Under the pieces are notes generated by a model. The model saw only the letters and a program-made list of their open reading frames with translations. It was not told where the DNA came from and ran no database searches. DNA of 64,000 nt from Flemingiibacterium sp045636265 (GTDB lineage Bacteria > Bacillota > Clostridia > Oscillospirales > CAG-272): positions 1 to 64,000 of the forward strand of contig JAZTXD010000141.1 of assembly GCA_045636265.1 (NCBI GenBank). Direction: 5' to 3'. The position numbers and the translations under genes were made by a program. Within the stretch, counting starts at the first letter, position 1; every line of letters begins with the position of its first letter. This document shows, piece by piece, positions 45,588 through 54,108 of the stretch.

Positions 45588-47590
45588 AAAATACTAACAT
45601 AAGTGTTACAGACAACAAACTTGACTTTTCCCAGACACACGAAGTCCTTAAGCCGTCCTTATCTTTTGATGCTCTTGGCACTATGATGAATGATTTATTT
45701 CATCAGACAATAATACAGTCAAAAGCGCAGAGCTTAAAAGAGCTTCAGGATAGCTTTGCACAAAAGCAACGGTCTATATCAGAATACATTAATTGCTATA
45801 GAAAAGTTGGGGATTTAGGTAGTATAGCATCTGAACACATAAAAGAAGTTCAGGCAATTGTTGCTGAATATGAGGCTCTCGAAAAACATTTGGATGAAAA
45901 GTTAATGGTATTCATTGTGGGTAACGGTAACGCAGGAAAGTCAACCTTGTTAAATGCATTAGTAGGTTATGAAATTGCAAAAACCGATGAAATACCAAGC
46001 ACATGGAACATTGACGTGTATACTCCGGATATTCCAATTAACACAGCAGAGATATATTATTCTGACGGAAAAATTGAAAAGCGTTCGGAATCTGATGCAA
46101 AAAAGTTCACTGAAAATGAAAAAGCAAAAACAGATGCTGGAAAAGCGAAATATAATTCCGTTAAGAACGAGGAACTGAGAAAATACAAAACCAAAGAAGA
46201 GCGAGACGAGTGTAAAAAGTATTTAGCTAAAAAATATCTGTATAAATCTCCTGTAACCGAGGTAAGGTGGAATGTAAATTCAAATCATCTGCTCAATCAG
46301 TGTATGCTTGTAGATACCCCCGGACTTAATCAGCAATTGAACGGAGAGGATGCGCTCGGCAGCATATCTGACTATTACCATAAGGCAGACGGAGTGCTTT
46401 GGATTCTTGACGGAACAACAATAGCTGCCGGAAATACGCAAGCATTAATCACTGAACTTACCGAAACATTAAAAGATGTAGGTGGTGTGAGAAATAACAT
46501 TATCGGCGTAATCAATCGAATGGATTTAGTTCGCACTAATGGAGGAGAAATAGCGGTCAAAAACGTTATTGAAGTTGCAAGAAAAGAATTCGGAGAGTAT
46601 TTCTCAGCTCTAATTCCAATTTCTGCGCGTGACGGCTATAACGGTGTTGTATCCGGAAAGAACGACTTGTATGAGTCCAGTGGCATAAAGCAGCTTGTTG
46701 TAACAATTGAAGATTTATTCATAAACAAAGCTGATAATATCAAGAGTGATGCCAAGCGGCAAAGTAATGAAAAGCTACTGGGTGATCTTCGGGATATTAT
46801 GGATTCATATATAGACGAGATAAATCGTTATACTGCTGAAATGGATTCGCAACGTAAAAAATATGAAAACCTCATCAATTCTCATTATGAGCAACAGAAA
46901 AAAGAGGCTTCCACATTTCTCTCTAATTATATGGATCAAGTCGATTCAAGAGCGCATCAGCTGATAGATAGATTAGGGCAAGGCGAGGGGCAAGATTTTA
47001 TTATCAATCAAATTTATAAAAAATCTGCCTTCGATTATGATTGTAATAAACTCATCGAATCTCTTAACCGTGCCACATCGCAAAAAGAAGCGCTCTGGTG
47101 CAAGCAATGCGTTGTGTCCGAATACAAGTATATAACCGTTCCGGAAACAACAGCGTTGATTCAGCAAAGCGATAAAATATCGGTTGGTGTATCAGGCGTA
47201 AATAATATTCGAGGCTTTACACCATACAAAGAGGACACAATACTGGATGTTGCCGTCAACTTCATTGGTGGCATAATATTTGAATTCAGAAAAGGTGGAA
47301 TTATTCGAGATATTGTCGCCCAAATGAAAAAAGAAGTTGATCGTATCGAGAAGGAAATCATAGACCTTTTGGAAAAACGAGAAATTGCATCTGTTGAGTC
47401 GTGCCTTAAAAATTCATTATTTCCTTCATTTGCGACATTGTTTTGGCGTGTTTCCACAGAGGCTGACAATCGTGCGGCATCAAAATTGATCGATGAGATC
47501 AATGCGTTTTATGGAGGCAATATTTTCGAAGAAAACGAAGCTAAAGATGTCACCATTGTCGATACAATTATGACTGCAATTGGCGGTTGA
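45584..47590 (+). CDS. Second dynamin-like GTPase
   Basis: A 668-residue dynamin-like protein with an N-terminal helical segment (~1-105), then G1 GNGNAGKST (~112-120), G3 DTPG (~243) and G4 NRMD (~310). Between G1 and G3 is a lysine-rich insertion (RKYKTKEERDECKKYLAKKY). The stalk is helical (~390-520), and there is a weakly hydrophobic patch near AVNFIGGIIFEF that could be the membrane paddle. It differs greatly from the first GTPase, as in paired systems in which two distinct dynamins form hetero-oligomers. No RNA or DNA domain is seen. Confidence 0.86.
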   Translation: MKNTNISVTDNKLDFSQTHEVLKPSLSFDALGTMMNDLFHQTIIQSKAQSLKELQDSFAQKQRSISEYINCYRKVGDLGSIASEHIKEVQAIVAEYEALEKHLDEKLMVFIVGNGNAGKSTLLNALVGYEIAKTDEIPSTWNIDVYTPDIPINTAEIYYSDGKIEKRSESDAKKFTENEKAKTDAGKAKYNSVKNEELRKYKTKEERDECKKYLAKKYLYKSPVTEVRWNVNSNHLLNQCMLVDTPGLNQQLNGEDALGSISDYYHKADGVLWILDGTTIAAGNTQALITELTETLKDVGGVRNNIIGVINRMDLVRTNGGEIAVKNVIEVARKEFGEYFSALIPISARDGYNGVVSGKNDLYESSGIKQLVVTIEDLFINKADNIKSDAKRQSNEKLLGDLRDIMDSYIDEINRYTAEMDSQRKKYENLINSHYEQQKKEASTFLSNYMDQVDSRAHQLIDRLGQGEGQDFIINQIYKKSAFDYDCNKLIESLNRATSQKEALWCKQCVVSEYKYITVPETTALIQQSDKISVGVSGVNNIRGFTPYKEDTILDVAVNFIGGIIFEFRKGGIIRDIVAQMKKEVDRIEKEIIDLLEKREIASVESCLKNSLFPSFATLFWRVSTEADNRAASKLIDEINAFYGGNIFEENEAKDVTIVDTIMTAIGG

Positions 47591-47980
47591 TCTATATCAT
47601 CCCCAAATCGCATCCTGCTCTTATCAATTCAAATCACACACGTAATGGCGGCATCAATCCGTACACAGAGGATGGACAAACATAGCTCGAGAGGGAGCAG
47701 ATCCGTCAAACACTAATCGCAGCCGAAAAATGAAACAGGACGGTGACTGTATAGCCGAGAACGAACTCGGAGATACGGTCACCATTTCTCTATGTGAGGA
47801 GGAGTGATACGACCATACTTGAAGATCAGTGGTATGGTAACATCTCGCCGTGAGAACGATCGAGCGATGCAATATTTGCGCCACATAAGATAAAGAAACG
47901 CGATTGTGGTTATCGCAAAAATGGATTGAGAGCCGCGTATACCATAGGCCTTTTTAAAATCACTAATGTGACACATTCCT
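47591..47980. other. Gene-free stretch with a gene remnant and a structured hairpin
   Basis: About 47645-47735 reads NGGINPYTEDGQT, a stop, then LEREQIRQTLIAAEK, like a decayed gene. A three-part stem-loop lies at 47742-47783: GGTGAC, GTAT and CCGAG pair in order with CTCGG, ATAC and GTCACC. Nothing else is recognised. Confidence 0.5.
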
Positions 47981-48538
47981 CTAAAATTTCACATACGGAT
48001 ATCCTTCATCCTCAATACAACGGATATACCCCTCCAGAAGATTTATTGGGACAATCCGTCTTGTGTACAATCCTGTAGAATAATGAATAATAACGCGAGC
48101 TTCGCTGGCGGAAATTACTTCTGTTGTACAGCAGTTTCGGTAAGTACGCTCATCTTGTACAGCAAGAGCTATTTTGTAAAAAGCCAGCACTGTTTCTTCG
48201 CTTACATCCCATGTGTCGTAAATAATTCCGTCAACCAATGAACTCCAATGCCCTTTCATATCAAGGATATACCTGCCGCTCGGGTGCTCTGTGCAAAACT
48301 CCCGTGCGGTTATTTTTTGCGGACATGGGATTCTTTTTGAACCGAGTATATTTTTTACATAGTTATCAGGATTTCCGGCGCTGTTGAAACGCTTCGCCCC
48401 ACTTATTTTTTTATAGCGGTTAAGTTCTCTTTGTACATCCATATAATCCATACCGGTGGTTACTGTTAGTGCACGCTTTACGCAGTCATCGGTAACGGTG
48501 TGACTTCCGTTTGGATGTGGGTTGTAGAATTTGTACAT
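47981..48538 (-). CDS. Hypothetical protein, possible papain-like cysteine peptidase fold
   Basis: A 185-residue protein on the opposite strand to its neighbours. An early cysteine at the head of a helix (TDDCVKRALTVTTGMDYMDV) followed by a histidine (YILDMKGHWSSLVDG) and then YDTWDV suggests the Cys-His-Asp order of papain-like or transglutaminase-like folds. Two adjacent cysteines occur in RNCCTTEV. No signal peptide. It could be a peptidase, an effector or an immunity factor; the family is unknown to me. Ribosome site AAAGGCG. Confidence 0.55.
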   Translation of the reverse strand: MYKFYNPHPNGSHTVTDDCVKRALTVTTGMDYMDVQRELNRYKKISGAKRFNSAGNPDNYVKNILGSKRIPCPQKITAREFCTEHPSGRYILDMKGHWSSLVDGIIYDTWDVSEETVLAFYKIALAVQDERTYRNCCTTEVISASEARVIIHYSTGLYTRRIVPINLLEGYIRCIEDEGYPYVKF

Positions 48539-48733
48539 TTGTATTACGCCTTTCAGATAAGGATTTTCATTACAAAAAGTATATCATACTTGTTGGGGCA
48601 AAAATAGGACGCTACTGACAAACAGATGAATTGTACCATTTTTGTCTCGTTGAATATTGTATACTTATTTTAGTAAAAGACATACAAATACTATCATAAT
48701 GAATTACGGTATTTTCAAAAAAACCAAAATAAT

Positions 48734-48762
48734 TTGGAAAAAATAAAATCATGTGTTATACT
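48734..48762 (+). promoter_or_regulatory. Promoter for the gene pair at 48.8-50.8 kb
   Basis: TTGGAA (48734-48739), 17-base spacer, TATACT (48757-48762). Confidence 0.65.
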
Positions 48763-48830
48763 ATTTCCGCTGTGCAAATTTCCAACGACATCCAACATAA
48801 AATTACAGCATTCAAAAAAGGAGAACAGCC

Positions 48831-49508
48831 ATGAGAATCAACAAATTTTCCCCCACAGCCACATTCGACGAATATGTTTTCGAGAGTGACAAACCCATTT
48901 GCGTTTTCGTAGGACGGGATGCAGATCTGCATTTATCCTTGCTTGGTACCACTGTAGGAAACTATGATCGGCTTGATATAGCGGACAGTTCCAAAGTGCC
49001 GTTCTACGTCATCCACGCAGATGTGGAAGCCCACGGCAAGCAGTACGAGGTATGCTACATATACGACAGAGATGAAGATCATATTATCGGTGCAAATTTC
49101 AAGGGAACGGAGATAAATGAAGAAGCACTGAACGCCTTCAAGGATGAAACACTTGAATATAAGCAACAAGTTCTCGAAAGCGACAAAGATGAGGACAGCA
49201 CGTTTTGTGCACTTGAGCACACAAAAAGCAGTGCGATATACGGTTTTGAGGGGGAGTCTAAAATCATGAAATGTGAAGCGGAAATTTTTCTGAACAAGGC
49301 CGAAATCCGAACACTTGAGGGTTACGATTCCCCCATATTTATATACGATCTCTTTGAGCGTGTTGACGAGGCGATAGATGTAAAACCGTGGCTTGACCGC
49401 CTTGCCGCGATAGGCCGTCAGGTATTCATTGGTGTGGGTGAGAGTTATCCCACAGAGAAATTGACACATCCGGGCGTACAGATTATTAAGGCCAATAATA
49501 TAAATTAA
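48831..49508 (+). CDS. Hypothetical partner of the FtsH-like protease
   Basis: A 225-residue soluble acidic protein with no family I recognise. The N-terminal half is beta-rich (DEYVFESDKPICVFVG, FYVIHADVEAHGKQYEVCYIYD); the C-terminal half contains FIYDLFERVDEAIDVKPWLDRLAAIGRQ-type helices. It has a good AAAGGAG ribosome site, its own promoter, and is 25 bases ahead of the AAA protease gene, suggesting a substrate adaptor or regulator for that enzyme. This link rests only on position. Confidence 0.55.
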   Translation: MRINKFSPTATFDEYVFESDKPICVFVGRDADLHLSLLGTTVGNYDRLDIADSSKVPFYVIHADVEAHGKQYEVCYIYDRDEDHIIGANFKGTEINEEALNAFKDETLEYKQQVLESDKDEDSTFCALEHTKSSAIYGFEGESKIMKCEAEIFLNKAEIRTLEGYDSPIFIYDLFERVDEAIDVKPWLDRLAAIGRQVFIGVGESYPTEKLTHPGVQIIKANNIN

Positions 49509-49533
49509 ATACTATTTAAAGGGAGATAAAAAC

Positions 49534-50805
49534 ATGAGTGCATTTGACAAAGTTATCGGTTATGAGAGTGTGAAGCGCGAATTCTTGCAGGTTATTGACG
49601 TTATCAAGAATAAGGAAGTTTACAAAAATCTCGGTGCAAAGATGCCGCACGGTATCCTTCTGTCGGGAGAGCCGGGAGTTGGCAAAACGCTTATCGCAAA
49701 CTGTTTCATCGAAGAGTGCGGACTGCCGGCATTTATTTTGCGCAGAGCGAAGGGCGCGGACAATTTTATTGACGAGATAGCGGATACCTTCAAAAAGGCA
49801 CGCGGTGCGGCACCGTCCGTTATTGTGCTTGACGACATGGACAAGTTTGCAAACGAGGACGATAATCATCGCGACGCAGAGGAATATGTTGCGGTTCAGG
49901 CGGCGATTGATGACGTTAAGGATTTCGAAGTTTTTGTGATTGCGACCGTAAACGATCCAAGCAAATTACCACGCTCACTCACGCGTTCGGGACGTTTTGA
50001 CCGTTTCTTAGAGATTGAAACACCTGATTTTAAGGATGCAGACGCGATAATACGTCATTATATGAAAGATAAAAAAGTGAGCGCAAATCTTAACTTCGAC
50101 GATGTTTCAAAAATGATATCCTACAGCTCCTGCGCTCAGCTTGAAACGATACTTAACGAAGCGGCTCTCGGTGCAGCCTACGCAAGAAAGTCGTGCATGG
50201 ATATAGAGGATATAACCGAAGCAGTTCTCAAAATGAGGTATAGAGCGCAGGATAACTGTACAGAGCTTTCGGATGAAGAACAGCGACAGACCGCGATGCA
50301 TGAGGCAGGTCATCTGGTTGTTTGCGAGGCACTAATAGAAGGTAGTGTGGGACTTGCCTCTATACGCAAGTGTCACGCCGGTGGAATCGGCGGATTTATT
50401 CACCGCTGTAAGGAACTCTCAAGACGTCCGCAGCACATACTCGTTTCACTTGCGGGCAAAGCGGCGGTGGAACTTTATTATTCACACTCCTGCGCAAGCG
50501 GGTGCGCCTCTGATATAGAGCGTGCGTATGATCTTATCCGTGACGGCATGTCAGACAACGGAACTCACGGTTTCGGTTTGATAGATGGTGAACATTATCA
50601 CAGCAGCGAAAGCATGATTTCCAAAGCTGAATCGGTAACGCAGGCGGAGCTTGAAAGATACATGTTTAAAGCAAGAGATATTCTACTTAAAAACAGAGAT
50701 TTTCTTGAAAAGGCAACGGAAGCACTTCTTGAAAAGAAGACGCTGCTCGCTTCTGACATTCGTGCCATTCGTGAGAACTGTACGGTTGTTCCGGCGGTGA
50801 TATAA
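49534..50805 (+). CDS. Soluble FtsH-like AAA+ zinc metalloprotease
   Basis: A 423-residue protein with the FtsH order but no membrane anchor. AAA+ domain: Walker A GEPGVGKT (~45-52), Walker B VIVLDDMDKF (second acidic residue is D instead of E), arginine-finger region RSGRFDR. Peptidase M41 domain: zinc motif HEAGH (~256-260) and the third ligand in ASDIERAYDL (~326). Canonical FtsH has two N-terminal helices and is ~600-650 residues; this form is about one third shorter. It probably forms a soluble hexamer degrading cytoplasmic targets. Related small FtsH-like proteases occur on mobile elements. Confidence 0.86.
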   Translation: MSAFDKVIGYESVKREFLQVIDVIKNKEVYKNLGAKMPHGILLSGEPGVGKTLIANCFIEECGLPAFILRRAKGADNFIDEIADTFKKARGAAPSVIVLDDMDKFANEDDNHRDAEEYVAVQAAIDDVKDFEVFVIATVNDPSKLPRSLTRSGRFDRFLEIETPDFKDADAIIRHYMKDKKVSANLNFDDVSKMISYSSCAQLETILNEAALGAAYARKSCMDIEDITEAVLKMRYRAQDNCTELSDEEQRQTAMHEAGHLVVCEALIEGSVGLASIRKCHAGGIGGFIHRCKELSRRPQHILVSLAGKAAVELYYSHSCASGCASDIERAYDLIRDGMSDNGTHGFGLIDGEHYHSSESMISKAESVTQAELERYMFKARDILLKNRDFLEKATEALLEKKTLLASDIRAIRENCTVVPAVI

Positions 50806-50830
50806 ATTATTTTGAAAGGAGGTGAAAATT

Positions 50831-51028
50831 ATGAACGAGCAGATTATACGCGATTTTCAGGGTAAGATCATCGCGAGAATCGAAGTAAAGGCAAACGGCG
50901 ATAAGATCGTGCGCGACTTCGGCGGAAAAAGGCTCGGCACTTACGATGCCGCGGCAGGAGTCACACGTGACTTTTTCGGCAAGATCGTAGCAAGAGGCGA
51001 TGCCGTTTCCATGCTTATCAAGGGATAA
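50831..51028 (+). CDS. Small protein made of three RDFxGK repeats
   Basis: A 65-residue protein with AAAGGAGG upstream. It consists of three short beta-hairpin-like repeats: IIRDFQGKIIARIE, IVRDFGGKRLGTYD and VTRDFFGKIVARGD. No cysteine, signal or membrane segment. It is 25 bases after the protease gene, probably in the same operon. Function unknown. Confidence 0.65.
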   Translation: MNEQIIRDFQGKIIARIEVKANGDKIVRDFGGKRLGTYDAAAGVTRDFFGKIVARGDAVSMLIKG

Positions 51029-51035
51029 GCGAAAA

Positions 51036-51059
51036 GCACGGCGGGATATCCCGCCGTGC
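51036..51059. terminator. 24-bp perfect palindrome after the small repeat gene
   Basis: GCACGGCGGGAT followed by its exact inverse (51036-51059). A run of T is missing, so it may be a terminator or a transcript-stabilising hairpin. Confidence 0.5.
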
Positions 51060-51108
51060 GACAAAATATGAGATAAATAGAAATATATAAAATTTTCGGA
51101 GGTTTATT

Positions 51109-51663
51109 ATGAAAGAAATATGGGTATTATCCGTCAAGACATCACTCCCTAAAGGTTATTTAGACCCTCGCGATTTGAAAACAAATATAACCGCATTTGA
51201 AAGCTTCGAGCAGGCTCGTATAGCACTCCGAAACGCTCTGAAAAAATATGCTTTTTCCAAAAATCGTTTATTTGACGGAAAAGGAAATATTATTTGGCTA
51301 AATCAAGAAATCAAATATTTGAAAGAGTATGAAAAAGGGTGCGGTACCAATGATGAGTATGAAGATGAATTGACATCATCAAAGCTTACAAGTGTAAAAA
51401 CGCATCTTCAATGTGTTTTTAACGGAGAGAATATTGTTCCTAAACGTTTTAAGTGGGATAGCGGGTTATTGGTTTGTACCTTCAAAAATGATAAATTAGA
51501 GATTTACGGAGAAGATGACGGTGCGTGCCCGACTTTAAAAACGAATATTCTTTCAATGGAAGACGAAAAAGATTACTATCTTTATCTTGCCGAGGATTAC
51601 GAATATAATGATGATGCACCGGCGGTACTCATGATTGATTTGAAAAAGTGTATGCTTGGGTGA
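51109..51663 (+). CDS. Hypothetical protein
   Basis: A 184-residue soluble protein beginning MKEIWVLSVKTSLPKGYLD, followed by FESFEQARIALRNALKKYAF, a pattern seen in small conserved proteins of unknown role in clostridia. The C-terminal half is acidic and beta-rich (YYLYLAEDYEYNDDAP). No motif identifies a function. Ribosome site TCGGAGG. Confidence 0.6.
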   Translation: MKEIWVLSVKTSLPKGYLDPRDLKTNITAFESFEQARIALRNALKKYAFSKNRLFDGKGNIIWLNQEIKYLKEYEKGCGTNDEYEDELTSSKLTSVKTHLQCVFNGENIVPKRFKWDSGLLVCTFKNDKLEIYGEDDGACPTLKTNILSMEDEKDYYLYLAEDYEYNDDAPAVLMIDLKKCMLG

Positions 51664-51711
51664 TTATATAGGGCGTCCATTTTTACTAAAATAATCAAAA
51701 GGAGAATCATC

Positions 51712-52074
51712 ATGCAAAATAATACCGGAAAAACAGTAGTTCGTATCAAATTTGCTGATATCACCACAACAATCAAGGATTCAGGACATATGTACACTGC
51801 CCACGGATGTGCCAGTGGCGATAATCGTGCCCAAAAGATAATCGAGCAAATTGAACACAGCGAATTGCTCGGAACATCGGTAGATGATGCTACAAACATC
51901 CTTTTGTGTATTACCGCTGCAAAAGATGCGGGACTTGATGAAATTGATAAAATATCAGCCGCTGTTACCGATAGAGCTTCGCCGGAGGCGCGAGTGATAT
52001 TCGGAATGGATTTTGACGAGAATGCAGGCGATGAAATGAGTGCGGTGCTGATTGCAACGAAAAGAGTGTTGTAA
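51712..52074 (+). CDS. Stand-alone FtsZ C-terminal-domain protein
   Basis: A 120-residue protein that aligns by eye with the end of the FtsZ core: the T7-loop region (KFADITTTIKDSG, where FtsZ has DFADVKTIM), HGCASGDNRA (FtsZ GIGxASGENRA), LLGTSVDDATNILLCIT (SPLLExxIDGAxGVLxNIT), DEIDKISAAV and ARVIFGMDFDENAGDEMSAVLIAT (NIIFGxxIDExLGDExxVTVIAT). The GTP-binding N-terminal domain and the C-terminal tail are entirely missing. The T7 aspartate of FAD is kept, while the preceding N-x-D is replaced. It has its own AAAGGAG and an ATG, so it is a designed small gene rather than a fragment. It could cap or poison FtsZ filaments. Confidence 0.8.
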   Translation: MQNNTGKTVVRIKFADITTTIKDSGHMYTAHGCASGDNRAQKIIEQIEHSELLGTSVDDATNILLCITAAKDAGLDEIDKISAAVTDRASPEARVIFGMDFDENAGDEMSAVLIATKRVL

Positions 52075-52108
52075 CTCGGTTGTGACTATAAATTTTTGGA
52101 GTATGAGC

Positions 52109-52642
52109 ATGAGTAAAACCGAAATAATAAAGAACAGAGAAAATCTGTTGTGTGAGATTTTTTCTATTGCCAACAAATGCAAGTATACTATTTACCCCGG
52201 ACATATTTCGTTTGAATGGGGTGGAATGGAAAATGAAGTCGAGATTGATGGCGCAGTAATATGTGCTTCGAGTGAGGATGCTGACCGATGTGTGGAATCG
52301 ATTGCGTGCCTTGTGAATAGCGGATGTGGGGAGAATTCCGATTGGTATGTTGATCTTGACATTATCGATATCGTACAAAATATATTCAATGGTGGAGTTA
52401 TGCTGTATTTTCACACTGAAATATACGGGGGAATAAATCCTGCGGTGCTGGAAAAGCTTCGAGAAGCACTCGTTGGCTCCAAAACAATATTTGTGTGCTT
52501 TCACATGCACAAAAGGTTGGAATCTATGTCGGTAGATGAGATACTTGCACAGATTGTTCCGGAAGGAACTACAGATTTACGGGCTCAGGTATCAGTATTC
52601 CCGGGTGATGTTCGTGAATTCGTTGAGATTTGGTACAAATAA
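52109..52642 (+). CDS. Hypothetical protein after the FtsZ-domain gene
   Basis: A 177-residue soluble acidic protein, family unknown. It shows YPGHISFEWGGMENEVEIDGAVI, a middle segment with several cysteines (VICASSEDADRCVESIACLV) and an end rich in beta strands. ATG 52109 follows TTGGAG by seven bases; an earlier ATG at 52103 is too close and the frame upstream overlaps the preceding gene. It lies 34 bases after the FtsZ-like gene and may be its partner. Confidence 0.55.
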   Translation: MSKTEIIKNRENLLCEIFSIANKCKYTIYPGHISFEWGGMENEVEIDGAVICASSEDADRCVESIACLVNSGCGENSDWYVDLDIIDIVQNIFNGGVMLYFHTEIYGGINPAVLEKLREALVGSKTIFVCFHMHKRLESMSVDEILAQIVPEGTTDLRAQVSVFPGDVREFVEIWYK

Positions 52643-52826
52643 TTATGAGTACCATTTTTTCTCATCAAATAGGGGATTCGAGAAGCTGGCGAATGAATTG
52701 GTAAGTTTGTCACAAACACGGATTTTAAGAAGGGGATAAAAAGAAGGCTTATTTGAAATCAGCAAGTTTGATTTCTCGTATGAAGTGTATAACTATGCGT
52801 TCGTTTAAAGTAAAACGGAGGTCAAC

Positions 52827-53254
52827 GTGAGTTTTGAAAAGATGTTTTTAGGTGGGAGTAAAACAATAGGGCATATTCCAAATAAGGTTGCTGGCTATTT
52901 AGAGGTGCTTATGAGCGGCAACGCTCACTTTTTGATAGGTGATTGTCACGGCGCAGATCTTGCGTTTCAAACCTATTTTCACTCCAAGGAATACAAGAAT
53001 ATTACCGTGTATTGCTCGGGTGATAAATGTCGGTTTAACGTGGGGAATTGGGGGGGCAACATATTCACGTAAACGAAGATTGTAACGGATATTCATTCTA
53101 TCAAGCAAAGGATATTGCTATGATCGAAGAATGCAACGCCGCGCTACTTCTGTGGGACGGTAAAACGAGAGGTACAAAAAATAATATTCACATGCTTAAA
53201 CAGCGTGGAGCACCGATAGTTACTTACCTTGTAGATATAGATAATTTCGTATAA
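52827..53254 (+). pseudogene. SLOG-like nucleotide-binding protein, frameshifted at a G7 run
   Basis: A GTG start with CGGAGG reads MSFEKMFLGGSKTIGHIPNK, then FLIGDCHGADLAFQTYF, and breaks at 53072. The next frame continues the same protein: HIHVNEDCNGYSFYQAKDIAMIEECNAALLLWDGKTRGT to 53254. The GGS, GDCHGAD and AxDIAMI elements are typical of SLOG/LOG-type Rossmann proteins that bind nucleotide ligands. The switch is at seven G (53050-53056); eight or five G would restore one frame of ~142 codons. It may be a real pseudogene, a phase-variable tract or a sequencing error. Confidence 0.75.
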
Positions 53255-53279
53255 TGTTGAATACAGGAGAAATATAAAA

Positions 53280-53729
53280 ATGAAAAACACAATCGTTCTT
53301 TTAACCTTTACGTTGCTACTTCTGGCGGGGTGCGCTTCGTATGACGGTACAGAAGGTATAGCACCATCGCAAACAGAGGACACCGCCGCTTATACTGAAT
53401 CCGAGGATGCGTGTGTTAGCGGCGGATTTGATGCTTCTGTAGTAGAAGCGCGTGAACAGTATGCAAAAATGTATAATACAACGCACGTGTTCACCGATAT
53501 GTATATACCCGAAAAGGCATGGCTCATCGGGGAAGAGAATATCGTTGAACTTACATCTATTGCGGGATTCAACGATGTATCCGCTTTGACTCGCGATTCC
53601 ATAGAGCGTGTGGAACAGACATCGTTTAGCGGGTTTGCAACTGTAAAAATTATCGACAAAACGGGTAACGCACTTTCCTTAACGGTTCATCCTCAAGAAC
53701 TGTTTGAGATTTTAGATCTTATAGAATAA
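53280..53729 (+). CDS. Small lipoprotein
   Basis: A 149-residue protein with a lipoprotein signal (MKNTIVLLTFTLLLLAGC), the lipobox LLAG-C placing the acylated cysteine at about residue 18. The mature part has an acidic Ser/Thr-rich linker followed by a compact alpha/beta domain (VVEAREQYAKMYNTTHVFTDMY, VHPQELFEILDLIE). Function unknown; it would be at the outer face of the membrane. Ribosome site CAGGAG. Confidence 0.75.
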   Translation: MKNTIVLLTFTLLLLAGCASYDGTEGIAPSQTEDTAAYTESEDACVSGGFDASVVEAREQYAKMYNTTHVFTDMYIPEKAWLIGEENIVELTSIAGFNDVSALTRDSIERVEQTSFSGFATVKIIDKTGNALSLTVHPQELFEILDLIE

Positions 53730-53772
53730 CCGTGCCTATTTTGAAATCACACAAAAGGATTGGTGTAAAACT

Positions 53773-54096
53773 ATGAAAATTGATCTGCCGCATCACCAAT
53801 GGTTTATACAAAAACAGGGTGGTAAGTTTGTAACAAATACATATTCCGGTTCAGTTGGCACAGCCGCGAAACAAGGCTGTGTGGGGACACGCACGTTTAA
53901 CTATCGAGTTTACGTTGATACGTCAAGTAATGACGAAACATCGTTTTACCTTATCGGTGAAGGATTTATCATTCAGCCGATGGATAAAGGAGCCGGCAGC
54001 ACAGATTTTGAGCGCGCGGAGTTTAAAAATTCCGAGGACGGTATCAGAGAAGCCGGTGAATGGCTCGGTAAGCTTGCCGCAAAACACGGATTTTAA
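53773..54096 (+). CDS. Hypothetical protein
   Basis: A 107-residue soluble protein, MKIDLPHHQWFIQKQGGKFV..., with a glycine-rich middle (YSGSVGTAAKQGCVGTRTFNYR) and a helical end (EAGEWLGKLAAKHGF). It resembles small proteins of unknown function on mobile regions; I cannot name it. It is 12 bases before the CPCC protein gene. Confidence 0.55.
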   Translation: MKIDLPHHQWFIQKQGGKFVTNTYSGSVGTAAKQGCVGTRTFNYRVYVDTSSNDETSFYLIGEGFIIQPMDKGAGSTDFERAEFKNSEDGIREAGEWLGKLAAKHGF

Positions 54097-54108
54097 TGAG
54101 GGGAAACA

